DNA of 64,000 bases from Pycnopodia helianthoides (Eukaryota > Echinodermata > Asteroidea > Forcipulatida > Asteriidae), in the NCBI GenBank assembly GCA_032158295.1, contig CM063254.1, positions 7,482,614 to 7,546,613 of the forward strand, given 5' to 3'. Under the pieces are notes generated by a model, which was given only the letters and a program-made list of their open reading frames with translations, made no database searches and had not been told where the DNA came from. Made by a program: the position numbers and the translations under genes. Position 1 is the stretch's first letter, and every line of letters starts with the position of its first letter. Positions 13,140 to 26,235 of this stretch are shown here, piece after piece.

Positions 13140-13290
13140 ACTATGCCAGAAATATAAAACTACAGGTTTGGACACAATGTGCACTGCTTCTCCCTCTGGT
13201 GACTGCCTTAATTCTTCCCGAAACATTTGAAGGCTCAAGGAGGCTTTGAGAAAATCCTAAAAATCAGGGAAAAAAATCATGAGAATTCAC
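13140..13290 (+). repeat. Dispersed repeat (ACTACAGGTTTGGACAC family), copy 2
   Basis: It abuts the preceding repeat. It keeps the TTTGGACACAATGTGCACTG and GGCTCAAGGAGGCTTTGAG parts. Confidence 0.7.
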
Positions 13291-14527
13291 ACGCCTGCTG
13301 TTCACCATTTCACATTCAGTTGTTTTCTGTTTAATTTACTGGTGTATATACAGTAAGTTATGCATGTAGGAAACAATAAATTTGTAGTCTGTATGCATGT
13401 CCCCAATGGAAACCAGTCTAACTATTTTGGCATACCGCGAAAGGCGCCGAAATGTTAAAAAATAAATAAATGAGTGCATGGGAAAAACAAATTTACATCC
13501 GCTGCCCCACAATTGCCTTCAGAGTAAATTGGTTTCATTTACACCTAACCACTTGTGAGTTTATCGGCAACGAAACAATACTAAGACTATAATCTATGTG
13601 GGAGAGAACATTCCTAACGGTTTGTGACTCACAAACCCACTGACTGATTGAAGGTGCTAATGTGACGAGAGAGCTCTCTCTCCCTCTTACTGCCACACCA
13701 AACCAACCGCAGCAACACACACACACAGATTTACCGGCCATGCCCTCATGTTTGTTATCGCCTTCTCAGTTACTTCCACCATATGACATTTCCACTCGCT
13801 GCTGGCGGAGTGGGGTTTTGGATGCAACATTCTTTTGCTACTTAATAGGCTCGGCTATGCGTCAGTCCCTTAAGTATAGCAGCTCCAAAGGCCCTGTCAC
13901 ACGGGGGGCAACGTTTACAGGCAACTTTGGAGGCAACCACTTGCACTGTAATGCAAAAGGAACACTTCGGCAGCACAAGAGACATTCTTCTACTGTAACT
14001 TACTACCTCCATGAACTTACTATCCCTGAGAAAATAATGAGAAAACTGTGAATGGATTTCATTATTGGAGATTGCCTGGAGCTCACTACCTAAGAAATTT
14101 CTTGTGTGACATGGCCATAAGACCAAATCGAGTATGTTATGCTAGGTCCAATCTTTGGCCGATTTCACCGAATATTAAGATTGAAATACTTTCTATAGAT
14201 TCGAGAAAGTTACAGTCTTTCATTTAAGGTAATGCAAGAAAAAAATCTGCCAATAATAAGTGGTAGTCAATTAAAAACTACACATTAATTATTGTCAAGA
14301 TCCCGACATTAAAAATTGTGCATGTATTTTGTGCATTGTTCGTGGCATATGCAAAAGTTTCTGTATGTTTTAAGTTTTGGAGGAAAAACACCCAGACACA
14401 GACAACACGAAAACCCAAACTTCCAACAATGGACAGCCAGTACACATGGCTAAAACTTGCCAAGGCTGCAGGCATGTATTGCTTCTAACAATTCCGTAGG
14501 ATACAATGGATTGATGCAGTGTGTCTC

Positions 14528-14680
14528 TAGGGCTCAATTTTCACAAAGCACTAAGATTCATCTTAAGATGGGTTTGTCAGTTACCATAGTGATGTGTGTT
14601 CTGACATCACACTCTGCTTAGCAGTTAAGATGGATTCGCAACTTGAGATCAATCTTAGCTCTTTGTGAGACACCCAGGGC
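14528..14680. mobile_element. Foldback MITE (AGGGCTCRATTTCACAAAG family)
   Basis: Terminal inverted repeats are CTCAATTTTCACAAAGCACTAAGATTCATCTTAAG on the left and GATCAATCTTAGCTCTTTGTGAGA on the right; the centre has CATCACACTCTGCTTAGC. A second truncated copy follows at 14682-14780, and another is at 30408-30545. Confidence 0.7.
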
Positions 14681-14789
14681 TCGATTTCACAACACACTAA
14701 GATTCATCATAAAGATGGGTTGTAAGTTACCATGGTGATGTGTGATGTGACATCACACTTTGCTTAGCAGTTAAGATGGTTTTGCACCA

Positions 14790-14963
14790 AACCCTTATCA
14801 GAAGAGCTTCCTTCTAAGAAACATAACAGACTGGAACAGCCTCATCCCGGAAATAGTCCATCAAACATCTACATCAAAATTCAGACTTAGTCTAGAAAAA
14901 TATATGTATCCAAAAGCCAACAACTGGTCTGCGCGATGGGACACACCTTATACTGATTATTAA
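14790..14963 (+). pseudogene. Non-LTR retrotransposon reverse-transcriptase C-terminus
   Basis: The plus frame reads NPYQKSFLLRNITDWNSLIP, then EIVHQTSTSKFRLSLEKYM, ending at a TAA. The R-x-x-x-DWN-x-L-P/I-x-x-x-V...F-x-x-x-L pattern is the normal end of ORF2 in jockey/CR1/RTE-type elements. It is 5'-truncated by the foldback repeat upstream. Confidence 0.75.
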
Positions 14964-15334
14964 TGCCGATCGACGATGTTCAGTTACATTTCTGAGATTC
15001 TAAGATTCCGAGATTGAGGGGGACAAGGAAATAGTCGTAACATGCTAACTCCAATTCCCCCCCCTCCACCCCAACTAGCCCCCAGGAGTAGTCAACTGTA
15101 ATATGTTGACTAGCCAGGGATAGATGTTGACGAGATTGCATAGAATGTTACTAGCTTGGTGTGCCATTTTTGCGTACAAATCTACATGGATTACTACATC
15201 CAGAATAAGTTTTTTTGTAACTAGCCAATTGGCTTCCTCTGAAATAAAGTCAGGGTGGCATGCAGCATTCTTGACCAAAGTTCTTGACTAAATTGAGCTC
15301 TGTATTGATCACATAGATAGAAAAGGGGTGCGAA

Positions 15335-15570
15335 ACATTCCTGAGAGTGGCTTGTGGGTCTGGGTTCTCCCTTATTCTAGACCCAGAACCTTATAGATGT
15401 TACAACTCAGGAGGTTTATGGAGTGCATCACTAGAAACACATAACTATGAGTTTGGACCAGTCTCTTTCTCCCTTGGTGACTGATTTACTTCTTTCAAGA
15501 AAATTTGAATTCTCAATCAGAAAATCCTGAAATCAAGCAAAATACTGAGAAATCACATGCCTGGATAGAA
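15335..15570 (+). repeat. Dispersed repeat (ACTACAGGTTTGGACAC family), copy 3
   Basis: Begins GGGTCTGGGTTCTCCCTTATTCTAGACC and includes CATCACTAGAAACACATAACTATGAGTTTGGACC and the AAAATCCTGAAATCA tail. Confidence 0.75.
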
Positions 15571-15917
15571 ATAAGAGCACAGCAGCCACAAGCGGCATGT
15601 GATAAAATACCTGTAGCGGTCACAAACAGGCCGCAAGATTGTGCCTTCTTTCAATCACTCAACTCAAAAGGTCAAAACAAAGGTCATGTCCTGACATGTT
15701 ATTAAATATAGTACATGTATCTAGACCTCTAAAAACAAAACACAATTTTTATTTATACTCCTTTTCCTGATATTTGTTCCTTAAAAACTTGAGACAAAAA
15801 AATTCAACGCTATCTGGTCCGAGTCTGGGCAAAGGGTTAGATCACACAGAATTGAACGGTCCCGAAAGAATTAAACAGGTAGATAGCTTTTGTACTGATA
15901 ACAGAAGTAGTACTTAC

Positions 15918-16026
15918 TTGGGCGGATCCAGAGTTGGGTTAGCATTCGGGTCATCCCTGGCCTTTCCAGCAGGTCTCTCATCGGCTTCCTGCTCGCTGAC
16001 AATCTCCAACTCCAATCAAGCTTTCC
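15918..16026 (-). CDS. Ferlin exon 25: juxtamembrane block, with one 1-nt deletion
   Basis: This starts GKL in phase 0. After a missing base near 16014-16016 (plus strand) the frame reads LEIVSEQEADERPAGKARDD and then PNANPTLDPPK. EADERPAGKxRDxPNxNPxLDxP immediately precedes the transmembrane anchor in ferlins. The observed 109 nt plus 1 fits phase 0 in and 2 out with a gtaagt donor. The next exon, with the RP(D/E)TSFLWF and membrane segment, was not found. Confidence 0.92.
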
Positions 16027-16529
16027 CTGTAAAGGCGACAACGTCATCAGTGAGATTAACTTTATAAATTGAGTGATAGACCTTTGCACATGACGTCATT
16101 TGAGTAGGGCGCCCTCAGCTAGAGGTAAACAAAAAAGGGTTGCTCATTGGCTCACCCGTGCACTTACATCCATCCAAAATTAGCATAACGGTTGAGCGTC
16201 TTGTTTAAGGACAGAAGTGTCCGGACCGAGACTCGAACCCACACTCTGCTAGTCAGAAACACAAGAGTTTGAGAGTTCGGTGCGCTTAGATACTATCAAA
16301 AAAGAATCTCTTTCAACAAAAGTTACAAATTGTGTGCTGGAAAAAAAGGCCAATGAACTGATGCAAACATTTTGGTTGTACAGACAGTGCCACATCACAA
16401 GATATAAAATAACATTTTTCGAAATTGGTAATTCTCATTTCATTTTTTGTATGTCTTTTTAATTGCCGTTCTGACTATAATTTGTTGACTATAGTTTATC
16501 ATACTTTGTGGTTATCGCTATGAAAAGTG

Positions 16530-16860
16530 TGTATAGACGATGTGACCTGTGACATCACACGTTTACAAAAGAGCCACAGAGCCTGGACTTCCGGCGGGCA
16601 CATTTGTACACAGCTCAATGGAAGAAACAACAAATCTTATGTTTTATGGAGATCGCACTGTCTGATTTTCCTCAACTTTTGATATGAAGAAAGGGGGGAC
16701 ATCTCAAAAGCTGTACAGCTGTTGCTTTTGTAAATTTTTAACTTATGTGAAAATTATGACACAAAATATAAATTTTCCCATTGAGCCTGTGTAGCATCTT
16801 GCCCGTCAGGAATAGCATTATAATGTACGAGGTCACCACTCTGTAAACAAATGTAACATG
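16530..16860 (+). repeat. Dispersed repeat (CACAGAGCCTGGACTTCC family), copy 1
   Basis: It runs from GTGACCTGTGACATCACACG through GTACACAGCTCAATGGAAG and a TTATGACACAAAATATAAA segment to TACGAGGTCAC. Reverse-orientation copies are at 34570-34925 and 38290-38690. It lies in the intron between the last two recognised ferlin exons. Confidence 0.8.
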
Positions 16861-16920
16861 GTCTATAAATCACACAATTATTGTTGTTATTGTTGTTTTT
16901 GTTGATTATAAAACACGTAC

Positions 16921-17105
16921 AGTAAGTTCTCGCTCCCCTGACTCCTCACTAAAGCAAGGCCACCATCCATTGACGCGCTTCTGTTCAAACAAGGACACCA
17001 TCTCCACTTCTTTGCCTTCTTTGTTGTCAGGCAATTGTTTCAGGCTACACTGACGGGATTTCTTCCTGGGGGCCGGCATGTTGTTCAGATCCAGCTCCAG
17101 GGTAC
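16921..17105 (-). CDS. Ferlin exon 24: end of C2F-type domain and GWWPC block
   Basis: This is 185 nt, phase 1 to 0. It reads TLELDLNNMPAPRKKSRQCS, continues to MVSLFEQKRVNGWWPCFSEE and ends ERELT. The SLFEQK...GWWPC motif is conserved directly after the last C2 domain. Splice sites accctcag and gtacgt. Confidence 0.98.
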
Positions 17106-17442
17106 CTGAGGGTTATCAAGAAGGTGATAAATGAAACTGCTGTGGAAGCTTCGCACGGTGGCAAAAGAATACAAGTGAGGGTTTGCGGAAGCACCACGTG
17201 GGGATCTCTTTCGAGAAGTGTTGGCGCTGAAAAGAGCCTGCTAGTTACGTGAGGCATCGACCAGTGTGCTCTGGTCGTCTTCTGGAGTTGAGAATATGTG
17301 GTAAGCAGTAACAAGAATATCGAATGAACAAGAATTCCAAATAAAAGTTAGAAAGTTCGCAAGGTGAGATTTCAAAATATAATGAGAAAATAGAATTAGC
17401 TGATTGCAAACTGCTTACCAACCAAAAGGACCTATGGTATAA

Positions 17443-17570
17443 ATGCAAAAATTAGTTGGCCTGATGTTTCGACCCTTGCAGAGTCTTTCTCAAAGGCCGA
17501 AAGGAAGACTTTGAAGTTTGAGAAAGACTCTGCAAGGGTTGAAACGTCAGGCCACTAACTAATTTTTTCA
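17443..17570. mobile_element. Foldback MITE, near-perfect hairpin
   Basis: The left arm AAAATTAGTTGGCCTGATGTTTCGACCCTTGCAGAGTCTTTCTC is inverted on the right as GAGAAAGACTCTGCAAGGGTTGAAACGTCAGGCCACTAACTAATTTT, with about 35 bp of loop. Confidence 0.85.
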
Positions 17571-18300
17571 AAATATAATGTCAACAAATGAATACACACT
17601 ACTGAAGGCGAGCAGAGCACACTGTTTATAATGTGGAGTCTCTACAACACCACAACCGGGTTCTTCTCAGAACCAACAGTTCTCCCGAAAGAACTTTTAA
17701 TAACATGGTTGTTAACTTTAAGCCTACTCTAATTCTTACAGGAAAATTGATTCCGAATGTACATAAGAAATTCACAAAACACTTTAAAAAAACACACAGT
17801 AAAAACACAGTTAAGAAGTGTTGACATAACTGCCCTCAACAAGAGAGTATAAAGTTACACATAACAGTAAAACAAAACAAATATAAATCAGAATGGAAGA
17901 TCCAGCATAAAGAATATACATTTCAAGTTAATACAAATGTCAGTGACAACTCTCGAGGCCTAGATCAAGGTGTTGCCTGTCCCTGGAGGGTAAACAAATA
18001 ATAAATAATGATGAACGCAATGTGATTTATGGTCAATAATCCTTAAAAAAAAAAAAAAACTTCTATTATCGCCAACACCTGTAAAAGACGTATATATTTC
18101 AACAAGAATAAATCATAAGATTTGGACACAATTCCATTGAAAAAGTTTAAATCAGTGATGCATACATTCAAAGATACATGCGCGCGTATAGTGTGTACCG
18201 TACATATGAACAATGTAAGTAATGTGCACTATTGCAATGCAGTGTTTAAGAGAAGGGTTTGGATGGTATGAGGCTTACTGGACAGTCTAGAAGCCTCATA

Positions 18301-18520
18301 TTAACTCTTGCTGTCTGACCATTCAATACCATTCAAGTGGTTTTGAATGATAGATAAACTATGCCAGCCTTAAATATGATACCATGAGGGAATGCATGTA
18401 CACAGTTAGTTCTGTGCACAGTTGTGCCACCATACACAACCTTGGCAGTCGAATGGTTTCACATGATTGGTCAACTCACTGGAAAAGGTTGCCAAGAGTC
18501 ACTGACAGTAGGAGGGTTAA
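18301..18520 (+). mobile_element. TTAA-bounded MITE, family B copy 1
   Basis: It starts TTAACTCTTGCTGTCTGACC and ends CTGACAGTAGGAGGGTTAA, so both ends carry TTAA and inverted CCCTCnTrCTGTC-like termini. The TTAA target and CCCT ends fit piggyBac-type non-autonomous elements. A matching copy in the opposite orientation is at 56783-57011. Confidence 0.85.
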
Positions 18521-18949
18521 CTTACTCCCAAGATCTTGTTGCCCACAAGTGACCTCAATCCTCCTCAATCCACCTCTCCTATGTCACTCCACACCAAATT
18601 GTTTGGACTTGGATAAGATTGGAATGCCTGACACAGTGATTTCAATTGTTATTTGGGCCTACAGCCCTCAGTCCTTCTGAATCCTTCATATCCGCAAAGA
18701 GGATAAAGAAGGATTTGGGAGGAGAGGGTGAAGGTGTTAATGAGAGCAGACTGTCCAGTTTAGCCTTCTGTCCGTAGACTGTGAAAGTCTTTTGAACATT
18801 TCAAGGTACCCTGGTTTTTCCATATACATTGGTTCAACATTTTATAATTATCATTATTGTTACTAATATTCAGATTTCAACAAACATACAGCAATACAAG
18901 AAAGTAACATTATGTTTACATTTCAAATCTCATGGTAAGTACAATTAGG

Positions 18950-19085
18950 CTGAATCTGAGATGGCGGCTACAGCTACGGCTGGGACTGTTGCTAAGGGTG
19001 TTGCTAAGGATGTACTATACTTCAAAGCACGATGACTGGGAAATCTAGCCGCAGCCATAGCCGCCAACTCGAACACGGCCTAATT
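18950..19085. mobile_element. MITE with GGCGGCTAyrGCTACGGCT ends, copy 1
   Basis: A hairpin element: ATGGCGGCTACAGCTACGGCT on the left, and AGCCGCAGCCATAGCCGCCAACTCGAACACGG on the right. Copies at 29122-29215, 33725-33835 and 58575-58697. Confidence 0.75.
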
Positions 19086-19481
19086 GTTAACCAAAATGCA
19101 TCACTGATGTTGGAATGGAACATTGACAGATCAAGGCAAGAACAAACTATTGGAATCAGACAACAAGACAAAGCCATTCCAAGATGGCCAGGATTTAAAA
19201 AAGTGAACCCAAACCACTTTGACTCGGAAGCCTATTAATCCAATCTTAAAATGGGAATTGAATTCCTGAACAAACAAATACAAAACAATAAAAAGGCAAA
19301 CTTTGGAAATAAATACTTATGATGTTGAAAACAAATATGTAAAAAAAAAACTGTTTTAAAAACTGCTTTAAACCTTGAAGGAAACAAAAAATGTCAAGTA
19401 ATAAACCACTGGGGAAACAAACAAAAATCATGCACTTTCGCTAAGTTTCAGTACGAATGATCTATTGAACAGTAAACTCAC

Positions 19482-19581
19482 CAAGGAAGTCATCGGCAGA
19501 GAACTTGTCGTTGTCCCATATTTGAAGGGCAAGGATAGGTGGTACGTGGGTTTCAGTCTTGTCTAGGCTCCAAAAGTGTTC
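19482..19581 (-). CDS. Ferlin exon 23: C2F-type domain
   Basis: This is 100 nt, phase 0 to 1. It reads EHFWSLDKTETHVPPILALQ, then IWDNDKFSADDFLG. WDNDKFSADD supplies the acidic Ca2+ loop. Splice sites atctacag and gtgagt. Confidence 0.98.
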
Positions 19582-20319
19582 CTGTAGATTAAGAGTCGTA
19601 TTCACTATTATCATCCACTCCTTTATTTAACAATTCTAAGGTAAACATGCAAACACTCACAAAATAAGAAAACCATTATTCTTCTGAGCCATCGTAGACC
19701 CTGAAAGTTTGGTGCCTGGTCAAACATTAAAATGACTGATATTGTGCCTTTTACATAACATGATCAAAAGCACATATTACACATTTTAAGCTACACTAAA
19801 ATGGAAGAAAAGGATAAAGAAAGAAGACTGGTCACCAGGCCACTGCACAAACCACACAGTATGGGGGATAGGTCTAACCCGCCAACAGAGAACGAATAGT
19901 AATTTATAACATAAGCCTACCCTCGCTGGCGTTGGTAATGTTTGAATCTTTTCAGGTGACAGATTCCTCTAACCCGACCTGTCTAAAAAATATAAACAAA
20001 CTGGCGAGGCGACCATAGAAGTAAAAACATTGCTTAAACGTGTGAAGGAAACAAAACTGCATACTCTAAGAATACCATTGAAACTTGCACCGTCTATTGA
20101 ACAAGTTGAATAACATAAGTCATTGTAATGAACCTATTGAAGTTTGTGACAATGCAGAGGTCGTCCAGGGTTTATTTATTAATAATAGTTAGTTCTTATA
20201 AAGCGCTTTAAATACGGATGCCTCAAAGCGCTTTTTCATTCTATTTCAAGACAGCCTTGTCGAGTTTTTGAAATATGAGAACCATTTATATAGGTAGGGG
20301 GGGGGTCTTTGGAGGTTCA

Positions 20320-20481
<162 letters not shown>

Positions 20482-21329
20482 TCAAAAAACCATAAAGAAT
20501 TTTCAAAACAGAGATGTTTTATGGATTTTCCTACATTATTACAATTTTTAACAACAAAGGCATTTATGAATGGGAGTAACAGAGTGATTTGGTCTTTAGT
20601 AGCTGTTAAAAATCTTACATGGGTAGTGGCCGTGTGATAAAGAACCTTGCTTTCGGCTTGGTCCTTTACCACACGTCCAAGACCCTGCCTCTTTTAAAAC
20701 GGCCATTTATAACCACGTCACTATTTTATTCCCTTGAATATTTAATCAAATTGAAATGGTTTATTAATAGAAGCGTCATTGCAGCCAGAGGCCGAATTAC
20801 GTAAATTTTTACATAAACAAAAATATGTTCAAAAATATATACATATAAATACATATTCATAAAATAGAAACAAACAAATACAATGGAAAGAAAAAATATA
20901 TATCAAAAAAAAAAATCTGTATAGCGACTATGCTAGAAATGCACAAAAGAGAACAGAAATGAATATGACAGTATCTGTGAATCAAAAGCTATTCAATAAA
21001 AAGTACCATCACATAGAAACACGAAAAAAGGAAGGGAAAAATATTTGAGCTAAAACATTAGTCAACAGCATGAAAGATAAGAGCAACTTGGATTGGCTAA
21101 AAATATAGCCTATACAATAAAATAATAATACATCAAATAATAACCATTTGAGTGAATCTATAACACACTTCTAAGTTAAATCGGTATGTTTAAGGAGGAG
21201 TGCATTAATTCCAATCCTCTAGTTTTTAAAGATAATGGGGGGAGCATGTCACACTGACTACCAAAATGGCACAACCAAGGTTTACTGAGGTAATGACGTC
21301 AGGTGAATTGAATCTATCGCGTAGAGCTT

Positions 21330-22058
21330 GCCAACATACGCATCTTGCAATCAGGGAGGTTCTGTACAGCAAACGGGGAGATTCTGTACAGCAAACAGGG
21401 AGGTTCTGTACAGCAATCAGGGAGGTTCTGTACAGCAATCGGGGAGGTTCTGTACAGCAATCGGGGAGGTTCTGTACAGCAATCAGGGAGGTTCTGTACA
21501 GCAATCAGGGAGATTCGTACACAATCAGGAGATTCTTGTACAGCAATTGGGAGTCTGTAACAGCAATCTGGTTAGATTCTGTACAGCAATGGGGAGATTC
21601 TGTACAGAATCGGGGAGATTCTGTACACATGAGTTCATGTACACAATCGGGTAGAGTTTTGTACAGCAATCAGGGAGGTTCTGTACAGCAATCAGGGAGT
21701 TCTGTACAGCAATCGGGAGATTCTGTACAGCAATCAGGGAGGTTCTGTACAGCAATCAAGGAGATTCTGTACAGCAATCAGGGAGGTTCTGTACAGCAAT
21801 CAGGGAGATTCTGTACAGCAATCAGGGAGATTCTGTACAGCAATCAGGGAGATTCTGTACAGCAATCAGGGAGGTTCTGTACAGCAATCAGGGAGATTCT
21901 GTACAGCAATCAGGGAGATTCTGTACAGCAATCAGGGAGACAGTCAACACAATAGGGAAAAAGTTTCATACTCAGGGAGACTGTCAAATTTTGATCAGAA
22001 CATGGAAAGATTGGTTCATTTTCAGGAACTTTCTGCAGAATCAGGGAGAGCTGGCAGC
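21330..22058 (+). repeat. 22-bp minisatellite inside a dispersed repeat
   Basis: About 27 copies of a 22-bp unit (GGTTCTGTACAGCAATCAGG and variants) lie between flanks CTTGCCAACATACGC and CATGGAAAGATTGGTTCATT...CTGCAGAATCAGGGAGAG. The same flanks enclose a single unit at 11032-11226. It lies in the ferlin intron between exons 22596-22691 and 20332-20470. Confidence 0.95.
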
Positions 22059-22155
22059 TCTGACAGTGGTATGCCGTGTATAAAGCATAATAAATTTAAT
22101 GGTGCAGACCTCAGTCCAGCAGAATCAAACAAACACATGGAGTTATTTGGATATG

Positions 22156-22553
22156 ATCTGAGGGGTTGGATTTTGATGGATCGAGGTGGTTGGATTTTGA
22201 TGGATCTGAGGGTGGTTGGATTTTGATGGATCGAGGTGGTTGATTGATGATGAGGTGGTTGGATTTTGATGGATCTGAGGGTGGTTGGATTTTGATGGAT
22301 TGAGGGTGGTTGGATTTTGATGGATTGAGGGTGGTTGGATTTTGATGGATCGGGGGTTGATTTGATGTCTGAGGGTGGTTGGATTTATTGATTTGGGGAA
22401 TCTGAGGGTGGTTGGATTTGATGTTGAGTGGTGGATTTGATGATTTGAGGGGGGTTGGATTTTGATGGATTGAGGTGGTTGGTTTGATGGATTGAGGTGT
22501 TGGATTTGATGGTTGAGGGTGGTTGGATTTTGAGTTGGATTTGTGAGGGTAGG
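22156..22553. repeat. 26-bp minisatellite (TTGGATTTTGATGGATCTGA)
   Basis: About 16 units of GGTGGTTGGATTTTGATGGATCTGAG type with many small deletions. It starts roughly 40 nt into the intron after the ferlin donor at 22595, so on the transcript it is a CCACC/ATCCAA-rich tract close to a splice site. Confidence 0.95.
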
Positions 22554-22564
22554 CTCAGGGGTTA

Positions 22565-22696
<132 letters not shown>

Positions 22697-23407
22697 TCAC
22701 ACAACAGTAAGCATGTATTATAGCTTCATACTGGGTTAGGCATTGAAAATAGGTAGTGATTTTAAGTCAATTTTCAATTCAGATACGTATGTATTTCCAT
22801 ACTTCTATAAAAAAAATATATAAAAAAATACATGAAATGATAGAGTAAAGTAAAAATTAAAATAAGTAGCGATACAGCAGAACAAATATAATAGATAGAG
22901 TTTTGATAAGCCGAGAAACTTGTAGAAAACAGCCAAACAAACAAACAAACTAACAAACAAAAGGACATGACAATACCTGACCCCCCTCTTAGATTTGTGG
23001 AATGGTCTAGTCTTGGATATCAAGGACTTGACTCTACCCGGGCATTGCACTTTTGAGAAAACCCGTAAAATACACCAAATGTGCCATGACTTATTGTTAT
23101 ACCTCTGTCTTGAATGCTGTATTTTTATTGGCGCAGAACGATCACATGAGCGGGCAACAAATATCCATGTACCACTCTCGTCCCACGCGTGCGCGCATCG
23201 TACAACTTTCTGTGCAGCAAAGGATCAAGATTATCATCGTTTCGATGAAATTGGAGTCCTTCAGATGAGGAAAATATTACTAAGAACTCAAGACAGAGGT
23301 ATAACAAAACAATTGTTGCCTGATGTAGTGTTAACAGCACTCACTTGAGGGTTTAAAAGGCTGCAACGCAAAATTGGAAAACATCATAAGACACACTTGA
23401 AGACTTA

Positions 23408-23636
<229 letters not shown>

Positions 23637-24625
23637 CTGTGAATTAAAGTCATACCAATATTATAATGAATAATGAAAAATAATAGGCAAATGTAATGTG
23701 CCAAATCATCGTAAACAGATGTTCAAGGCAAAGAAATATACAATGTCTGATATGGGGCAGAGAGTATCCCCCCACAATGGTCCCACACTTTAACACACTG
23801 TTTTCTTCTTCTGCAGAGGTACCCCCCCCCCTAAAACAATTTAAAAAAAAAACTCTAAAGAATTTCTGAGATTCCAAGCACACAATAGGATGGGGTGCAC
23901 CATGCCCCATACTGAACACCAGATGCGCAGAAAAGCAGACAATGAAAAAAAAGAACCAGATATCCAGTGAAAAGAAAGCAAAACAACAACTAGAGAAAAA
24001 CATACAATAATAACAATAGATATCAACAAAACTATGAACCACAGAAATACATTTTGAAAAAAAAAAGAAGAGTTTTAAAGGGTAACTTTCGAAAGTGTGG
24101 ACATCGGAAACAAAACCAAAAACATCCCATAAACATTTTGTTGTTGTTTTTTTTTTTTTGGGGGGGGTGGGTTTTTAATGTATATTTGGTTTGTGGTGAC
24201 ACCGTGCGATAGTATCTTCTTTGATGTGTAGATTGTTCTTACAAGAACTGTCCTTCTATTCATTCACTGTCGCAGAGTAGTTAAGGAATTGGGAGACTAT
24301 CGAATTCAAATTAGAACGAGCTCAAAAGCGATTAAAAGATAACACATGGTTCCAAGTTAATGCACTGATGGTGAATTATCAGTTATATATATAAATTGAT
24401 TAATTATTTTAAAAACACCAGTGTTAACCCTTACACCTCCATGAGTGTTCTGAGTTCTTTTACATTCTTTGACGATTTCAGTTATTAAATTTCATGTCAT
24501 AAAAAATATTTCTTTGTTCAAGCGCCTTCAGTACATCTTTGGTAGAGATGTGCGCTATAAAAGACATTAGGGCGTTATTTCAGACCAGCGTGACTTTACT
24601 TTGCAATTATACCGGACGGTCTTAC

Positions 24626-24771
24626 CAAAATCAGCGAGGTTGTACATCTTGCCGTCAACAGTGACTTTGGTAGCTCCGTAGTAGAAGGGTCCGGGTACGT
24701 TATTCTTCTTGCAGTATTCCTCCAGGATTTCTTTAGGCTTCTGGGTGTCACGCCATTTATTGGGCCCAGTC
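24626..24771 (-). CDS. Ferlin exon 19: inter-C2 linker (TWRD-like block)
   Basis: This is 146 nt, phase 2 to 1. It reads LTGPNKWRDTQKPKEILEEY, then CKKNNVPGPFYYG and KMYNLADFG. It corresponds to the ferlin segment between C2E and C2F carrying G-x-N-x-W-R-D. Splice sites gtcgacag and gtaaga. Confidence 0.95.
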
Positions 24772-25259
24772 CTGTCGACCAAAAACATAATATACCAGTC
24801 ATTACGAACTGCACAAGTTTCATGCATATTCAAACTTCCGAGACCAAGTTGGCCCCAACTGTAACGAGTTTCACATGTGCACGATTCTGTTTCTTCAAAC
24901 ACTTTTATGTAGTTTCTGGATATAAAAGATCATACGATAAAGTAAAATTCTGCGATGAAACATATGAAAGTAAAATACAAACTAAAAAAATTAAAAACAA
25001 GAACAAGACTTGACCTGAATTTCCAGTTACTTGTAAACAATTAAGAAATTTGCCAATTGACGTTAAAAGTTTAACATTTCTAAGCTTAAATACATGTAGT
25101 ATTTTGGGGATTTCTTGCGAGACTTTTTAAACCACTTTTTTTGTGTGCGACCAAAATGTGCCTCTTGCACGCCATGCAGTCAGTAACCTCTGAGCCCACT
25201 TAAACTTGCCTCATGTAGCAAGGCCCAAAAGGTTTGATTTTTCACAAAGAATAATTGTG

Positions 25260-25400
25260 ATGTATTGTATTTTCATAGGGAGACTGACAGCATTAGGCTA
25301 GATAGCTCAGTTGGTAGAGCGCCAGCACGTTAATCCAGAAGTTGTTGGTTCAAACCCCGCTCTAGTCAAATTTTCTTTGTTCAAACCCAAAGTATTTTTT
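25260..25400 (+). mobile_element. tRNA-derived SINE (family S), copy A
   Basis: Contains box A TAGCTCAGTTGGTAGAGC and box B GGTTCAAACCC with a CACGTTAAT anticodon-loop region, followed by the family tail TTCTTTGTTCAAACCC. Other copies: 27594-27870, 29592-29850, 29870-30050, 51610-51830, 54185-54490, 61370-61660 and partials. Confidence 0.85.
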
Positions 25401-25686
25401 ATTTTGAAACTGGAACAAATCTTAAACCCTGGGGAGGGTTACATCAGTGTATGAATAAAATACAAATAAAAAGTGGTATTGGAAGGAGAGTTGCGTTAAC
25501 ACAGAACGAAAGACAATATTTAAACCTACTTTTGGTTTTCTTTTAAAAACAGTAGATAAAAAGATATATTTGGCAATGATAAAGCTAAAGCTTAACAGTG
25601 TCTCAAACTCAACCTGTTTTTTAAAGTTACGGTAGGTCCTGAGCCTGTTCCTTTGGTCAATAATACACAAAAGAGAATTTTCTTAC

Positions 25687-25857
25687 AGAGCATATGTCGC
25701 GGGTAAACCACAGCTGGCACGGTACTTGGTCAAGAAGCGATTCTCCAGATCGATGACCGTCTCACCGATAACGTCATCCTTGCTCAACAGGTCATGGTCC
25801 CAGACCGAGACAGTCAAATCCTTGTGAACTGGCAAAAAGGTCTTGATTTCAAACATA
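25687..25857 (-). CDS. Ferlin exon 18: end of C2E-type domain
   Basis: This is 171 nt, phase 2 to 2. It contains MFEIKTFLPVHKDLTVSVWD, HDLLSKDDVIGETVIDLENR, and FLTKYRASCGLP. WDHDLLSKDD is the loop-3 Ca2+ site. GETVIDLENRFL is near-invariant in type-I ferlins. Confidence 0.98.
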
Positions 25858-25914
25858 CTGAAAATCAAACAAAAATATTATTATCATATTTTTCCCATGA
25901 TTTATTAAAAACAA

Positions 25915-26235
25915 TTGGTTATTGTCAAAGACCAGCATCCACACTTTGTAATAGCAAACCTGTAAAAGTTTAAGTTCAATGGGTTATCGAAGTCACACGA
26001 AAATAGTGAAAACTCTCTTATATGTTTTCACTGTTTTCAAAAATCAGGTTTCACACTCTCAAGATCAAACTAATTGTTTTACTAACTTCTAAAAACTGTA
26101 GCATTTCAATCACAAATATTTCAAGGGGAAGTTTTCCACCATGACTATCTTTACACCACTCAAGTTCTGCGTAAATCTGTGAGCATTTATAATTTCACTC
26201 TTACCAAATTTGTGAACACGCTCTAAGAGTGAAAA
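25915..26235 (+). mobile_element. Diverged copy of the long MITE at 59868-60208
   Basis: Shares ACCTGTAAAAGTTTAAGTTCAATGGGTTATCGAAGTCAC, GTTTTACT...CTTCT and TCTGTGAGCATTT with the better-kept copy. Confidence 0.7.

Noticed and set aside
14278..14475. Candidate ferlin transmembrane exon (hydrophobic minus-strand frame)
   Set aside because: Hydrophobic stretch but no RP-x-TSFLWF lead-in, no basic F-K-W segment and no matching phase or acceptor.
21266..21955. 229-codon open frame
   Set aside because: Reading of the 22-bp array. It stays open in several frames and carries no family signature.
25293..25372. Functional tRNA gene
   Set aside because: Boxes A and B are present, but the acceptor and anticodon stems are mismatched and the same sequence with its tail recurs in many diverged copies, so it is a SINE.
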